Shown one piece after another: positions 22,475 to 34,336 of a stretch of DNA of 64,000 bases (position 1 is the stretch's first letter; the number at the start of each line of letters is the position of its first letter). The DNA lies in NCBI GenBank assembly GCA_944739405.2, contig OX123186.2:94873727-94937726 (forward strand), in the 5' to 3' direction. This DNA is from Euclidia mi. Taxonomy: Eukaryota; Arthropoda; Insecta; Lepidoptera; Erebidae. Made by a program: the position numbers and the translations under genes. Below the pieces are notes generated by a model. That model was not told the DNA's origin. It saw only the letters and a program-made list of their open reading frames with translations, and made no database searches.

Positions 22475-22638
22475 ATAATAATGTGGGACATTTCATGTCG
22501 ATGAAACCAAATATTGGTAGTTGTAAACTGTGTCAGAAGAAGTCTCCTGTATATTGTACTAAGTGTGGGGTCACATTGTGCTTCATCACTAGTAAAAGCT
22601 GCCGGAATTGTTTCTTGGAGTACCATATTGAATCATGA
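22475..22638 (+). CDS. Candidate alternative 3' exon, piggyBac-type cysteine-rich domain
   Basis: The acceptor AATCTATTAG (weak pyrimidine tract) is followed by two codon-completing bases and 53 codons to TGA, in the shared phase. The product is mostly a cysteine-rich module: CKLCQKKSPVYCTKCG, then VTLCFITSKSC and RNCFLEYH before the end. Cysteine spacing and the ending are very like the piggyBac remnant on the minus strand at 12095-12250 (C-x2-C-x4-C-x6-C, then F-H). No catalytic transposase part is present. It could bind zinc as a protein or DNA contact surface if expressed. Confidence 0.5.
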
Positions 22639-23047
22639 AAAAAGAGATCGTGTTAACTCTTTTTAAATAAGCTGTACCTAATCGAATTAAACCTTCACGG
22701 ATTGTATACATTACACAGGTTTATTTTACGAGTCTCTTAATCGACTTAGTTATATTAATTTAAGGTGCTAGGATTTAAGGTAGCTTTGTTTTTCCCGATT
22801 TCGTCCGGCTTACAATTGTCGTGGTTGTAGAGAGGCAGTCCTAGTTACCAGAGACCTTGTAATTGTAAGTTATTTATGTGTTCACTTTTTACATTTATTA
22901 GTTAGCACGGTAGAAAAGTCGGGGAAAATAGTGGTGCTTATACCTTTAATTAAGTTATCGTGATTATTTCCTGTTAAAGAGCTTGTAAAATAACCTTTGT
23001 TATTAATCAGTGTGTCATCGTAATGTGTTTCTAAACATAAAGTGTGA

Positions 23048-23089
23048 TTGAAAAGCTATGGTTGCCATATGGTAACCATAGCTTTTCAA
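23048..23089. repeat. 42-bp near-perfect palindrome
   Basis: Arms TTGAAAAGCTATGGTT and the complement surround a centre GCCATATGGT; only one base pair breaks the symmetry. Confidence 0.85.
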
Positions 23090-23250
23090 CTGAAATAAAT
23101 CAGAATATAATCACCATTTTTATCAATTTTGATATTTTATTACCATTCCTGATGAGGAAACAGAGGCGGTTATTCGCTTGTCTATGTCTACAATACTTCG
23201 ATCATTGAGTCTGTATGTTGTTGGAGCACATTGTTTTAGAGGCAACATCA

Positions 23251-23396
23251 ATGAATACAGATTTACATAATAGAAGCGCATTTCTTAAGGATTTCGTGTG
23301 CCGATTCCAAGTGGCAAGTTGGCGGGTGTCGTCAGTTCGTCTCTCTTGCACTCATAGAGACAGCTGTCACAGCGCGACTGCCACGCCGCCAAGCGG
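23251..23396 (+). repeat. 146-bp dispersed repeat, copy 1
   Basis: Begins ATGAATACAGATTTACATAA and ends CCAAGCGG; a closely similar copy lies at 59845-59991. Confidence 0.7.
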
Positions 23397-24469
23397 TAAT
23401 GTGGCTCACAGAAAGATTGTCTACAGAGCGCCCATAAGAAATGCGCCTCTATATAATTATCTATGCTCTATGGCAACATGTTTCAGTCATAATTATGTTT
23501 ATTATTAGACAGTAGATTTTTTCACTAACAAACTAGTAAATTGCGTTCATTTTTATCATTAGATGGCTGATCTGAGATTTATAGATTTAATTTTTAAATG
23601 AAAGTGTTAAAGTATCATCATGTTTACCTATACCATTCTTAAACCATTTAATCATTATGCATCGCTTTTTTGGCGGATGCACTTTTGTATCTGTTATGAT
23701 CATTAGAAGACTTACTACGAGTTACATCGCAACAAGTCGTATGCATATAAATTTTACGCTCTTGTTGTGTCGTCCTAGTTTCAAGAGACTAGTATTTATT
23801 TTGGATAGTTAATTTGTGTATTTTAGTAGTTGAACAAGTAAAGTGAGTTTTCTCAGCATTTGCTGCTTTTTACTTCTTTAAAATTTTAACACAATTTTAG
23901 GTGTAAAGTTTTTCACAACGGCTCGCGGTTGCCGCGCGATTTGGTGTGGTGGCCAGAAATATTACAAGAATTACGAAGGGAAAAAAGGCGTAGTCTCCTG
24001 GGTATGTCAAAATAAACATATATGTAGTCGTAAAATCAAAACTCGTGGTAGTAACGTTATTGGGTTCTTCAATGAACATTCTTAAACGTGCCTTTCGTTG
24101 TTAGATAACGAATGAAACTTATTGTGTATATATTTATAATAGATATAATGATAAATAAGTGCAATCTTAATAATACCATGTAATATTGGAGTCAATATAT
24201 TATAAACGTGAGATTTCAAAAAAAAATTTGAAATGTGAGAGAATTTGTTCTATAAATTGGGACTAATAAATTGTTAATTAATGTTGTTAAATAAATTACT
24301 GAGAATGTATGATTTTTTTATTTCTTAGGTATCAGTTTTCTTTTATCTGTTGCTCACTGTATTGTATTTTTTTTTGGGTTCACTCTGTCTGACGTCTCGA
24401 TAATCCCAACCATGATATAAGATACTATCCATAGAAACTCACCGATTAGTTATTATAACATATCATATC

Positions 24470-24735
24470 TTCACGCCTTTTTATCCCCGAAGGGGTAGGC
24501 AGAGGTGTATTACACACCCACACTTCGCCAGATATGTTTCGGTCCCAATGTAGTAGGGGGCGAGCCTATTGCCATCTACCGGGCACATTATTAAGCGAGC
24601 GATAATTAACATTTTTAATACACACATAACTTCGAAAAGTCAGAGGTGTGTGCCCGAGGTACCTGGGGATCGAACCCGAGACCATCGTCTCGGCAGTCCG
24701 TTACGTACACCACTGGGCTACAGTCGCTCGTATTA
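24470..24735 (-). mobile_element. tRNA-derived SINE
   Basis: On the minus strand GTAGCCCAGTGGTGTACG resembles an A-box and GGGTTCGATCCCC a B-box. The body is shared with 10318-10579. The (TAT)n run at the 24730 side lies beside it. Confidence 0.65.
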
Positions 24736-25410
24736 TTATTATTTATTTTATTAAGTTAAGCCGTGTAGGTTTAACTTTTTTAGGGTTCCGTAGTCCACAA
24801 GGAACCCTTATAGTTTCGTCATGTCCGTCCGTCTGTCCGGCCGCAGCCTAGCTCAAAGACGTCTGGTGCTAGAAAGCTGATATTTGACATGAATATAGAC
24901 ATAAGATATTGCAACAAAACTGAAGAATAAAATGTAAGAAAATATTTTTTTAAGGGTATCTCCCCTACATATATAGTGGGGTTGAATTTTTTTTGGTTGA
25001 GTACCCCATTATGCGGGGTATCATTGGATAAGTTTAAAAAAATATTATTAGCTTGCTCAAATCATTTTTCGATCAAGTGATTGGTTTGTCAAATATCAAG
25101 CTCTGAAGTGATTTTTTTTTATACTCAAGTGCCCTCCCCTCCCCTCTGCCGGCTAAACTATTAATTTGGAAGAGGTAAAAACAATCACTAATGTAGTACA
25201 TATAACGAATTTAAAAGGAAAACTATCACGGCTAAGTAGACATCACTAGTTTACGAGTAAGGCTCAGTTCACACCGAAATGGCAGCGGCCGGAAGCGAAG
25301 CGGAGAGCAGTTTCAGTGTCATATAATTTTAGTCTTTATCACCATGACTATAATACATAGAATCACTTGACAAACTTGAAAACGTCGTGCGCACGACCGC
25401 TCTGGCGGGC
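24736..25410. other. Non-coding stretch
   Basis: Contains GGGTTCCGTAGTCCACAAGG-type sequence common in lepidopteran repeats; no exon recognised. Confidence 0.3.
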
Positions 25411-25573
25411 GCGAGCGGCCGCGAGCATGCGCTGGAAGGCGCGGGCAGCCGCGAGCATGCGCGGGAAGGCGCGGGCAGCCGCAAGCATGCGCGGGAAGGC
25501 GCGGGCAGCCGCGAGCATGCGCGGGAAGGCGCGGGCGGCCGCAAGCAAACGCGGGAGGGCGCGGGCGGCCGTG
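25411..25573. repeat. GC-rich 30-bp minisatellite
   Basis: Five 30-base units of the type GCGAGCATGCGCGGGAAGGC + GCGGGCAGCC follow one another. The units differ at a few positions. Open frames in several phases are a by-product of the repeat. The GC content contrasts sharply with its surroundings. Confidence 0.85.
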
Positions 25574-25633
25574 TACCCAAGAATTTATTTACCTTCTTAA
25601 TCTTATCCACGTTTCCTCTTCTTCGCCTTCAAT

Positions 25634-26340
25634 TATAGGGAAAGTGGTACAAAATGATCCCCTTAAGGGAAAACAGCTATAAAATGAGTGTTTGTAGCTA
25701 TATCTTCAACTTAAAACATTTAAACGGTAACTATTCTATCGAACTACTAATTGAGTAAGCGTTGGACCGCATAAGCCATTACGAATAATTTTTATATATG
25801 TTTTCGTGAAAGTCTACTAAAGGATCATTTTGTACATCCCTATGTCCAAAATGATCCCCCAGGTACGGGTAAAATGATCCTGGGGTCCTTTTATCCCATT
25901 TTACCAAAATTCGGGCAAGAAACCAAATATTCAATGATATTTTTTTCAAGTTTTATTGTAGAATCAATCTTTGAAACATATACGAATAACCGCTGTAGTC
26001 GATTCACCTCTTTCTGCAGACGTTATTCTTGCTACTTGCTTTCGCCCTTTTTTAGCAAAAATTTTGTATTTTTTGTTGGGACGGTGTTCAAGCTGGTCTC
26101 ATCAAAATTAAAAATGCGATGAGGAGGAAATGGATGCTTCTGATAAGCTTTTTGTAAATTATGGAAAAATTTGTCAACTACCACCTTATTAAAAGCTCTG
26201 GCTCGTGCCGCTGACGTTGATTCCGGGACACGTAGAGTAATATCAGGATGTCTAGTGGAAGCTCTGGTGGAAGCCTAACACTGAAAGCCTTAGTAATTAG
26301 GGTCTCTAACTGCTAGGCCGAAAGCCAGTTTTGGAAAAGA
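25634..26340 (-). pseudogene. pogo-like transposon remnant
   Basis: The left edge GGGAAAGTGGTACAAAATGA after TA is of the pogo terminal type. The minus strand between about 26280 and 25900 reads RHPDITLRVPESTS, FNKVVVDKFF, FNFDETSLNTVPTKN (containing a catalytic-type Asp) and ITSAERGES, with frame changes. These are the central blocks of a pogo-like transposase. Non-functional. Confidence 0.6.
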
Positions 26341-26733
26341 TAACTATTGGTTAATTTTTTGATATTGTTTTAAGTGTATAACAGAACTCGCCTTTAGAAG
26401 TCATGTAAATTATTTTGTGTTCCGATTTGAGAATATTATATTTGATACAAAATGACGCGGTGTGCTATTTTCATGTACCAATCTTTGTTATCGTGAAGTT
26501 CACATTAATTGGTTTGGTGTTGCTATAAATATTTTAATACTAGATGGTTTTTCTCAAGTTGAAAGAAGTTTCAAATGAAAGTTGTAGTATGACAGATTTA
26601 GATTTTTTGAGTTGGTTGAATAAAACGCGATACATCATAATATGTTATCTACTTTCTTCAGAGTCCCATGTGAACACATACTACGAGTATGTGCCCTTAA
26701 TCTGCAAAGGTTTTATTGGTCTTGTAATTTTAG

Positions 26734-26969
26734 GTTCTAAAAAGAAGCAAGAGAAACGAGGCAGACATATCAAGGTCGGTAAAACCGTCATCTTTGTAGA
26801 AGATTGCAGTGATGCGTCTGAAGGAGTACCTGAAAAAGTTACTTATAAGCATAAGAAATATCAAAATAAAAAGCAACGTAACTATGTATCTAAGTATAAT
26901 GATTTGAACGATGAAGATTACGATACGGATGATACAATGGAACGGCTTAATTTACTGGATATGCTTTAA
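26734..26969 (+). CDS. Candidate alternative 3' exon, basic/acidic tail
   Basis: The acceptor TGTAATTTTAG is followed by two codon-completing bases and 77 codons to TAA, in the same phase as the FLYWCH exons. The product starts SKKKQEKRGRHIKVGK (basic), passes through VIFVEDCSDASEG and ends with an acidic NDEDYDTDD segment and a leucine-rich ERLNLLDML. No zinc finger is present. An AATAAA lies at 27016. I do not recognise the family; it would give a BTB protein a charged, non-FLYWCH C-terminus. Confidence 0.5.
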
Positions 26970-27147
26970 GAAGCGCTAAGGAAATATGACACAATTTTAG
27001 TATAATTGCTGATTTAATAAAAAAATAATTTGTTATCCGTGTCTTATTACTAAATCATAAGTAAACAGTTAATGCTTTATTTTAATATTATGCCGTAAAT
27101 TATTTGGAAATTTATTTGTTGACATTAAAACAGTGTTGTTATTTTAG

Positions 27148-27536
27148 ATTCTGGAAACAGGCAGATAAGAGCAGACTTCAAAATTGAGCCAATCGATGAG
27201 TCCGAAATGATATCAGAAGACCAAAATATCCACAACACGGAACCGAGAGAAGAATCTGAGAGTGATAATAGTGAGGTTGTTGATAACGAAGAAGAGTTAA
27301 CTTGTAACGAAGATGGTGAAAGTGAACATGATGAAAGTGAACATGATGAAAGTGAACATGATGAAAGTGAACATGATGACAGTGAACATGATGAAAGTGA
27401 ACATGATGAAAGTGAACATAATGAAAGTGAACATGATGAAAGTGAACATGATGTGAACAACAGCGATGAAGTTGAAAGTAGTCTAGACTATGACTCTGAT
27501 GAAGAATTGGAATTACTTTTAAATACATTGTTTTAG
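27148..27536 (+). CDS. Candidate alternative 3' exon, acidic SEHDE repeats
   Basis: The acceptor GTTGTTATTTTAG is followed by two codon-completing bases and 128 codons to TAG in the shared phase. It begins SGNRQIRADFKIEPIDESE, the FKIEPID-like segment resembling the short acidic motifs of insect nuclear factors. The centre is nine or so copies of a 15-base unit encoding SEHDE, and the end is DYDSDEELELLL. The repeated Asp/Glu/His units suggest disorder and possibly metal binding. AATAAA at 27570. The 15-base repeat is prone to length change. Confidence 0.52.
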
Positions 27537-27549
27537 AATACAAGTAACT

Positions 27550-29630
27550 ATTTAATCTTCTACCTAAATAATAAATATTCAAATTCAAATTCAAATGTTT
27601 ATTTGTATAAATGTGGTGTACAACAGGTGTTATAGAACAATTTGGATCCAACATTAACTATTTCAAATATATGGCATACAAATAATAATATACATTCAAT
27701 TACAATGAAATTTTAACCTTATTTGATATAAATTCTACAAAATTCTAACTACACTAAGACTTACATTTTAAATATTCATCTACGGTGTAAAAACACTTTT
27801 CACACAACACACAATCGCAAAATTTGAACTCTAAATTTATTCATCGATAATTCTTTAACTCGTTGTGGTAAATGGTTATAAATTCGTACCGCCATTGCAT
27901 AACTGTTTCGACTACATTGATCTGTTCTTATTGCAGGAAGTACAAGTTTATTTGGATAATAACGAGTATTGAAATTACAACTATCTTTGTTATAAGAAAA
28001 TAAATCATCATTGGATTTTACAAAAACACACATTTCATACACACACAGACACGGAACAGTTAGAAGTGACATTTTACGAAATAAAGGTTTGCAGGTTTCC
28101 CAAGGAGATTTATTACACATACTTCGTATACTTTGCTTTTGGGCAACAAATACCCCATTTATATTTACAGAATTTCCCCAAAGTACAATGCCGTGTCTTA
28201 TATTGGACACAACGAAACCGTGATAAGCTTTTAAAGCTGTTTGTATATTAGTTATTTTTGCTATGCGCCATAGCGCATAGGCAAATCTATTGATTCGATT
28301 ACTTATTTTTTCTACATGTGCTTTCCAATTGCATTTGTCGTCTAAGGTTATGCCTAAGAAAGAGAACTCTGTAACTTCTTTCAACATTTGTCCATTGTAA
28401 TTTAAATTTATATCAAGTTTCTTAGCGCCTCTATTATGGAATTGCATATATTTTGTTTTATCTATATTTACACTTAAATTATTGTTGCGTGACCAGTTAA
28501 TTGTATTACATATAGTTTTATTAAACTTGTCATTGTAGTTGCTGTTTACATTATTTTTATTAGGTACCAGTACGGATATATCGTCCGCATAATTTATGTT
28601 CTATTATAGAAGGAAGATCATTAATAAAAAGAATAAATAGAAGTGGACCTAATATGCTTACCTGGGGAACACCGACTCTATTGTGCCTTAGATTTGATTT
28701 AGTAGATATTTATTTTTGCTTTGAATCAACATTTATAATCTCCACTAATTGTGTTCTATCACTAAAATAACTTTTTAGCCAGTTCTGTGCAATGCCACGT
28801 ATGCCGTTTAGTTCACATTTACTTAATAACAAATTATGTGACACAAAATCAAATGCCTTACTCATGTCAAAGAACAAAGCTGTTACATTGGTTCTTGAAT
28901 TAGTATTGTCCACTATACTTTTCACAAGTTTAAATGTAGCCAATGTATTAGACTTTCCCTTTAAAAATCCATGTTGTTCCGGACACAAAACTTGGAAATC
29001 GTTCAGAAAAGATATCAATCTATTGTACATTATTTTTTCAAACACTTTAATGTACGAATAAGAGCAATAGGCCGGTAATTGCTTGTGATATAATGGTATG
29101 GTAATTTTTTGTACAAGGGTTTAATTACCGTTGTTTTCAATTTATCAGGAAACTTACCTTGTGTTAGAGACAGATTTATTATATGCACTAATACTGGTGC
29201 AATGATTTTACTACATGCTTTAAGAAGGTTTGTAGGAAATTGGTCATAGCCCACCGAAGGCGTATTTTTAAGCAATCGTATTAATTTTTGAACCTCGATG
29301 ATGTCGGTAGGGACTAAGAAAATACTGGCGTTGTTTGTCTTAATTTGTATATTTTTCTGATTGATTTTGTATTGTTGTTGAGAGTTATCCGCCATATTGG
29401 TTAAATTAACAAAGTAATCGTTAAATATGTTTGAAATCTTATGAGGATCATCTATTATTTCATTATTATGTACTATTTGCGGTATTGTTCTTGTGGTAAT
29501 GCTTGGCTTTATATTATTATTTATAATTTTCCAAGACACTTTACGAATATTTGATGAATTGGTTACTTAGTTATCGTTACTTAGTCTTTGCGCAGTTGTA
29601 ATACATTTTCTAAGAAGCTTTTTTTTTATT
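27550..29630 (-). mobile_element. 5'-truncated Jockey/CR1-like LINE
   Basis: The 3' end lies near 27575 with ATTTGAATTTGAA repeats (minus strand). Reverse-transcriptase pieces are spread over three frames: SVGYDQFPTNLLK and SNYRPIALI (29539-29030), EQHGFLKGKS and ALFFDMSKAFDFVSH (29045-28710), FLGITLDDKCNWKAHV (28447-27800). Several frameshifts make it inactive. It separates the acidic exons at 27148 and 29914. Confidence 0.8.
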
Positions 29631-29913
29631 TGTCACACTAGTGTATAATAATAATTATGCAATGTAATAAATGTATGACGATTTGATTTCAAAAACAGTA
29701 TTTTTATTACTGTGTTGTCCGATGACTGCATTTGTGGTTATAAATTGTGATAGGCCATACGATGTTGCACAAAATCTAGAGCAGTGCGATAACCATGAAG
29801 CATTACTAGTATCTAGATAAAGCTTTCCACTTACATAATCTAAGCAAACTGGTCGTGACCTTACTATCATTCGGTAGACAAGTACTTTCGTGCCTTTCTT
29901 TTTTATTATTTAG

Positions 29914-30077
29914 GAACAAAACTAAAAACTACCGTGGAAATAAAGATTGAAGAAGTAACTGATGATAAAAGCGTGGCAGTAGAAGCAGAAATTGGAAGTG
30001 ATTTTAGCTCCTCATTGGAAGAAGAAGAAGAATTTCCTGATATGTATCCTGACACTTGTAGCGATGACGAAGAATAA
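29914..30077 (+). CDS. Candidate alternative 3' exon, short acidic tail
   Basis: The acceptor CTTTTTTATTATTTAG has a good pyrimidine tract and is followed by two codon-completing bases and 53 codons to TAA, in the shared phase. The product begins TKLKTTVEIKIEEVTDD and ends in an acidic run LEEEEEF and CSDDEE. AATAAA lies at 30152, 75 bases after the stop. The EIKIEE segment recalls the FKIEPID segment of the exon at 27148. No known domain. Confidence 0.5.
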
Positions 30078-30602
30078 CTTGAACGAAGAATTAACAGGTG
30101 TCCTCAAGTCCAAATTGTATTAGAGAAGACATTTTGTTGCTGATATAAAGAAATAAATATAGTTTTATGTTTATTTGAATTTCATTTCACATAATCGTCC
30201 TTACCCGTAAGCGATCATTTTTATCGATTGTCCTGGTTAGCGAGGTAACCCTAAATCGTACAAATGAATATTTGATAAAATAACTGCAGACAAATCACAT
30301 GTAAGTAGTTCAGTAGCTTTCAGGGTTTTTTTACATATTATCGTCATACATTTTATAATGAAGAACTCTTTTCTTCCTGTCTGTATGAACGCGATAGATT
30401 CAGAAACTACGGAACGGATTTATGTACCGATTTCACCGATAGATAGGGTGGTTTATGAGGAAAGTTTAGGTGTATAATTTCCGCGGGCAGTCTAGTTACA
30501 AATAAAACTTGAACATGAGCTTAGTATCAAAAGCGTTGAGAATCTCAGAAATACAATGTTAAAAATAGGTACAAAAGGTAATAAATGTTGATATATTTTC
30601 AG
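30078..30602. other. Intronic stretch with a Helitron 3' end
   Basis: About 30370-30494 resembles the 3' half of a short Helitron (TGTATGAACGCGATAGATTC ... CCGCGGGCAGTCTAGT). No gene. Confidence 0.4.
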
Positions 30603-30757
30603 CTCACTTTTTAAGAACACACAAGGGTACGACAACGCTTCTCTACAAAGGATCGCATTACTCCAGGAATTATCAGAATGGTGATCGAGTGTCATGGAGG
30701 TGTAATAAGTCAGGATGCATCGCTCGCATCAATACGTTCTACAACGAAATTGCGTGA
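30603..30757 (+). pseudogene. Broken FLYWCH 3' exon, lost C-terminal His pair
   Basis: The acceptor GATATATTTTCAG and the shared phase are intact. The chain LLYKGSHYSRNYQNG and SWRC-x4-C is a FLYWCH finger, but it ends at a TGA after FYNEIA, before the H-x-H. A matching DHNH is still readable at 30778-30789 in another frame. Between them lies an inverted duplication (arms 30737-30752 and 30758-30773), which explains the disruption. It is a sister of the exon at 37737. A truncated isoform could still be made, but zinc binding would be incomplete. Confidence 0.65.
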
Positions 30758-30773
30758 CAATTTCATTGTAGAA

Positions 30774-31774
30774 GAACGATCACAACCATTCTGATTATAG
30801 AGACTGAAATCTTTATGTATTTTAAACACAATACAGAAATATTTTACGGGTGAACAATCTTTTTATTGTTTTTATGAATTTCGTGTAGCTAGGTATAAGA
30901 TGGATACTGTATGCCACAGATATAGAGCACACTTGATTTGTTAGTAAAATAAAATGTCTATATACGATTGGACATCTGTTTATAAGCTTAACAAGGCCTG
31001 TAGGTACAATGGTAGCGAAATTATTGATTGACATTGACTTGTCCTAGGGATATTTTTTTACATCGTATCGTGCTCACGACAAACAAATTACCTGTTTAGG
31101 CTTTAGATCGACTATCTACAAAATGCCATTAACACGATAATATTTATTAATTAGATCTACGTCTACTTTTATTCTACTTAAATAAAAATGACGAATTGAA
31201 GTGTGATCTGTGTAGTGGTATCTACGAGTATAGCCAAAGATGGCAAATCGTGTATTACTCAGCTGATCTCTTATTGTGTAATGTCATGTGATTTTATATA
31301 TTACAATGTACTGTGAACTGCCTTACGGCTAATAAAAGTGTACCGCCTACTTTTCTCTCTTACTACTCGTACTTGTCTATCTATACATATTTTAAACAAA
31401 GTCCCCCGCCGCGGTGTCTGTCTGTCTGTTCGCTTAAAACTCGAAAAGTACTGGACAAATTTTTGTACGGTTTTCAACAACATCGAGACTGATCCCTGAG
31501 GAAGGTTTTAATGTATTATTATACATTTTAGGTTTTGTGCAAACTGACGATATTACGACGATATTAGTTCGACGCGTCGGAAAAAAATGAGCCGATCGGG
31601 AGCTTTCCTCGAAAACGCTGCCAAAACCTTTTGAGTTATAACAAAACAATGTATGATGGGATTGTACCTCTTTAATAGATCTACAAAGAAGTCCGCGATG
31701 GTAGATATAATTATGTCTATCTTTCAAGGATAACCCACAATAACCATATTTTGCTTTTACATATATCTATACTA
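30774..31774. other. Non-coding stretch
   Basis: No exon or clear repeat recognised. Confidence 0.3.
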
Positions 31775-33032
31775 TCTATACTAATATAATAAAGCGGAAC
31801 AGTTTGTTTGTTTGAACGCGCTAATCTCAGGAACTACCAGTCGGATCTGAAAAATTCTTTTTGTATACGATAGCCCAGTTATTCCGGAAGGCTATAGGCT
31901 ATATAACATAACGCTTCGACCCTTTGGGGCCGGGCAAAAGGCTAAAAAGGCTAAAAAGGCTAAAAGATAATGTAGGCTAATCTCAGGAACTAGCAGTCGG
32001 ATTTATAAAAATTGTTATTGTCTATTAGAGCCCAATTATTCCGAAAAGCTATATAAAATTACGCCACAACTTTAAGGGGCCAGACAAAAATAATAAAATG
32101 GTCAAATGAGAAGTGGAGGTGGGGGGGGTTGGGTCAAAGGCAAAAAAACGAATAGGATACAATCCATATGGGTATCGTTTTCGAGATTTTCGGGACATTG
32201 ATTAATAATATGAAATTTATTTAGTGATCCAAGATGGCGGACGGGTAATCAAAGATAGCGGATGAGAAAATTTTAAAAATCAATATGGGTATCGTCTGCG
32301 ATGTTAAAAGGGATGGGGAATCCAAATATAACATCTGTTTCGTGATTCAAGATGGTGGATGGGAAATCAAAGATGGCGGATGAGAAAAATGTAAAAAATC
32401 AATATGGGTATCGTCTCTGATGATTTAAGGGATGGAGAATCTAAATACAACATTGATGGCGGATAGGAAATCAAAGACAGCAGACGGGATTTCTTTTAAA
32501 GTCGATATGGGTATCGTCTCCGATATTTTAAGGAATGGGGAATTCAAAAACACCATCTTTTTCGTGATCAAAGATGGCGGATGGAATTTTTTTTTTAAAT
32601 AAATATGGGTATCGTCTCCGATGTTTAAGGGATGGGGAATCCAAATACACCATCTATTTCGTGATCAAAGATGGCGGATGAATAAATATTTAAAGTCAAT
32701 ATGGGTATCCTCTCCGATGTTTTAAGCTATGAGGAATGCAAATACAACATATATTTCGTGATCAAAGATGGCAAATGGGCAATCGAAGATGGCGGATGGA
32801 AAATCAATGGTGGCGGATGGGAAAATTCTATTAAATCAATATGAGTATGCGCGCCGCCGTTATAACGGATGTGGCATTCGTTTATAACATCTGTTTCGTG
32901 ATCAAATATAGCAGATGGAAAATCAATATATTATTTTATTGAAATTTCCCATTCGCCATCTTTGATTACCCATCCGCCGTCTTATGAAAGGTACTTTAAA
33001 GAGGCGATACGGCGTTCGCCGGGTCAGCTAGT
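31775..33032 (+). mobile_element. Non-autonomous Helitron with internal tandem array
   Basis: Starts CTATACTAATATAATAAAGC followed by the GTTTGTTTGAACGCGCTAAT typical of lepidopteran Helitrons, and ends CGCCGGGTCAGCTAGT. The interior (32160-32990) is a degenerate tandem array. No Rep/helicase coding sequence. Confidence 0.65.
32160..32990. repeat. Degenerate tandem array, unit about 95-147 bases
   Basis: ATGGGTATCGTCTCCGATG-like words recur at about 32169, 32284, 32403, 32504, 32605, 32699 and 32846, each followed by CAAAGATGGCGGATGGGAAA-like words. Confidence 0.75.
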
Positions 33033-33164
33033 ATCAGATAAAGAATCATATTCTGGAGTAACTCAACAGGCAAAGACATTATATAGCACAAAAGAGATGC
33101 CTTAGATCAACGGATAGCTGTCAGCCTTACTTTAAACATATAGGATACCAACGTTGCCATCCCT

Positions 33165-33824
33165 ACTAATATCATAAATTCGAAAGTGTGTATGACTGTA
33201 TGTACCTATGCTCTGTTTTCACGCTAAAACGGCTGAACCGATTTTGTTGAAATTTGATATAGATATATACTGGACCATGGAGACGGACATAGGCTACCAT
33301 AAGATGCAAAAATTAAACTGGGAGGGATTGTAGGGAGGCTAGAAGTTTGTTCGGCACAAATTTACCTCTTGGAAGTAAGAACGCATGCGCTATAATAATT
33401 GAGTATCTACGCATGTGCGTATATTTGTCAGTACTGTACTGACACATCATAATTAATGTCATATTGTGCACGGTGATTACATTGTTCGCATACATAAACT
33501 ATAATAATTATATACAACGCTTAAACGACTGAAACGATGTTCTCTACTAAAATTATAAATGCAAAGGTGTTTATAGATATACATACCTATATATTGGACA
33601 TGTATTGGAATATATTATTATGGCTTTGGCATTTGACTGTATGCAAGGCGATGTTATTATGTACCTTTCGGTAGATATAATGATAGGTACCTATATAGTG
33701 TCATGAATACTGACCGAGCTACTTTGTACACTATAGTTTCTGAAGACTTTATTTAGCATAATCAGGAGTGTCTTCACACAACTTGAGACTTTTAACGCGC
33801 GCGAAGGCGCGGGCAAAAGCTAGT
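33165..33824 (+). mobile_element. Second Helitron-like element
   Basis: Begins CTACTAATATCATAAATTCG followed by AACGGCTGAACCGATTTTG-type sequence and ends GCGAAGGCGCGGGCAAAAGC + TAGT, the common 3' end of lepidopteran Helitrons. 33825-34336 has nothing recognisable. Confidence 0.55.
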
Positions 33825-34336
33825 TTGGTATATAGGCGTCGCTGTAGGCACTCGTTTAAGGAATAAATTAATCGATTATACTTGATGGCTGTTAATCTTA
33901 CAGGACTGATATATCTACCACTTATAGTTGTGATGTTGTAAGCAGAAATACCGCTTGTTGAAAGTTGCACCTGGAAGACTTTAGGATTAGCAAGCAGGAA
34001 GGGGTTGCATTAAGCTACACACGTTTTCTAAAAACAATTGTAACAGTATATAATCTACCTTTTAAAAATAGTTAGTTTTGCGACGTTATTTTTGTAGTAC
34101 ATAGCAGAAAAAAGGAATGGAATGGAGGTAACAAGACAGAGCTATCTTTGTCGTACTCTGCCGGACTACTTTTCAGTCTCATCGGCTCTTCCTACCTCTG
34201 TAAGAAAGAAACCAAGTTGTTGGTTTGAAAAAACGACTACTATATATGACTTTCCTAGGTGAATCCTGCATTGAAGTTATCCATTCTTATAATATCGCAA
34301 AGCCAATAATGTAAATTTTATTATTGAATTTGACAG

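Larger units (their letters stand above)
22639..24469. other. Non-coding stretch with a palindrome and a dispersed repeat
   Basis: No exon was recognised. It includes the 42-bp palindrome at 23048-23089 and a 146-bp repeat at 23251-23396 shared with 59845-59991. Confidence 0.4.

Noticed and set aside
25363..25638. Four Arg/Ala-rich frames on both strands
   Set aside because: They are produced by the 30-bp GC-rich minisatellite.
27125..27654. Minus-strand Ser-rich and His-rich frames
   Set aside because: They are antisense shadows of the SEHDE repeat exon on the + strand.
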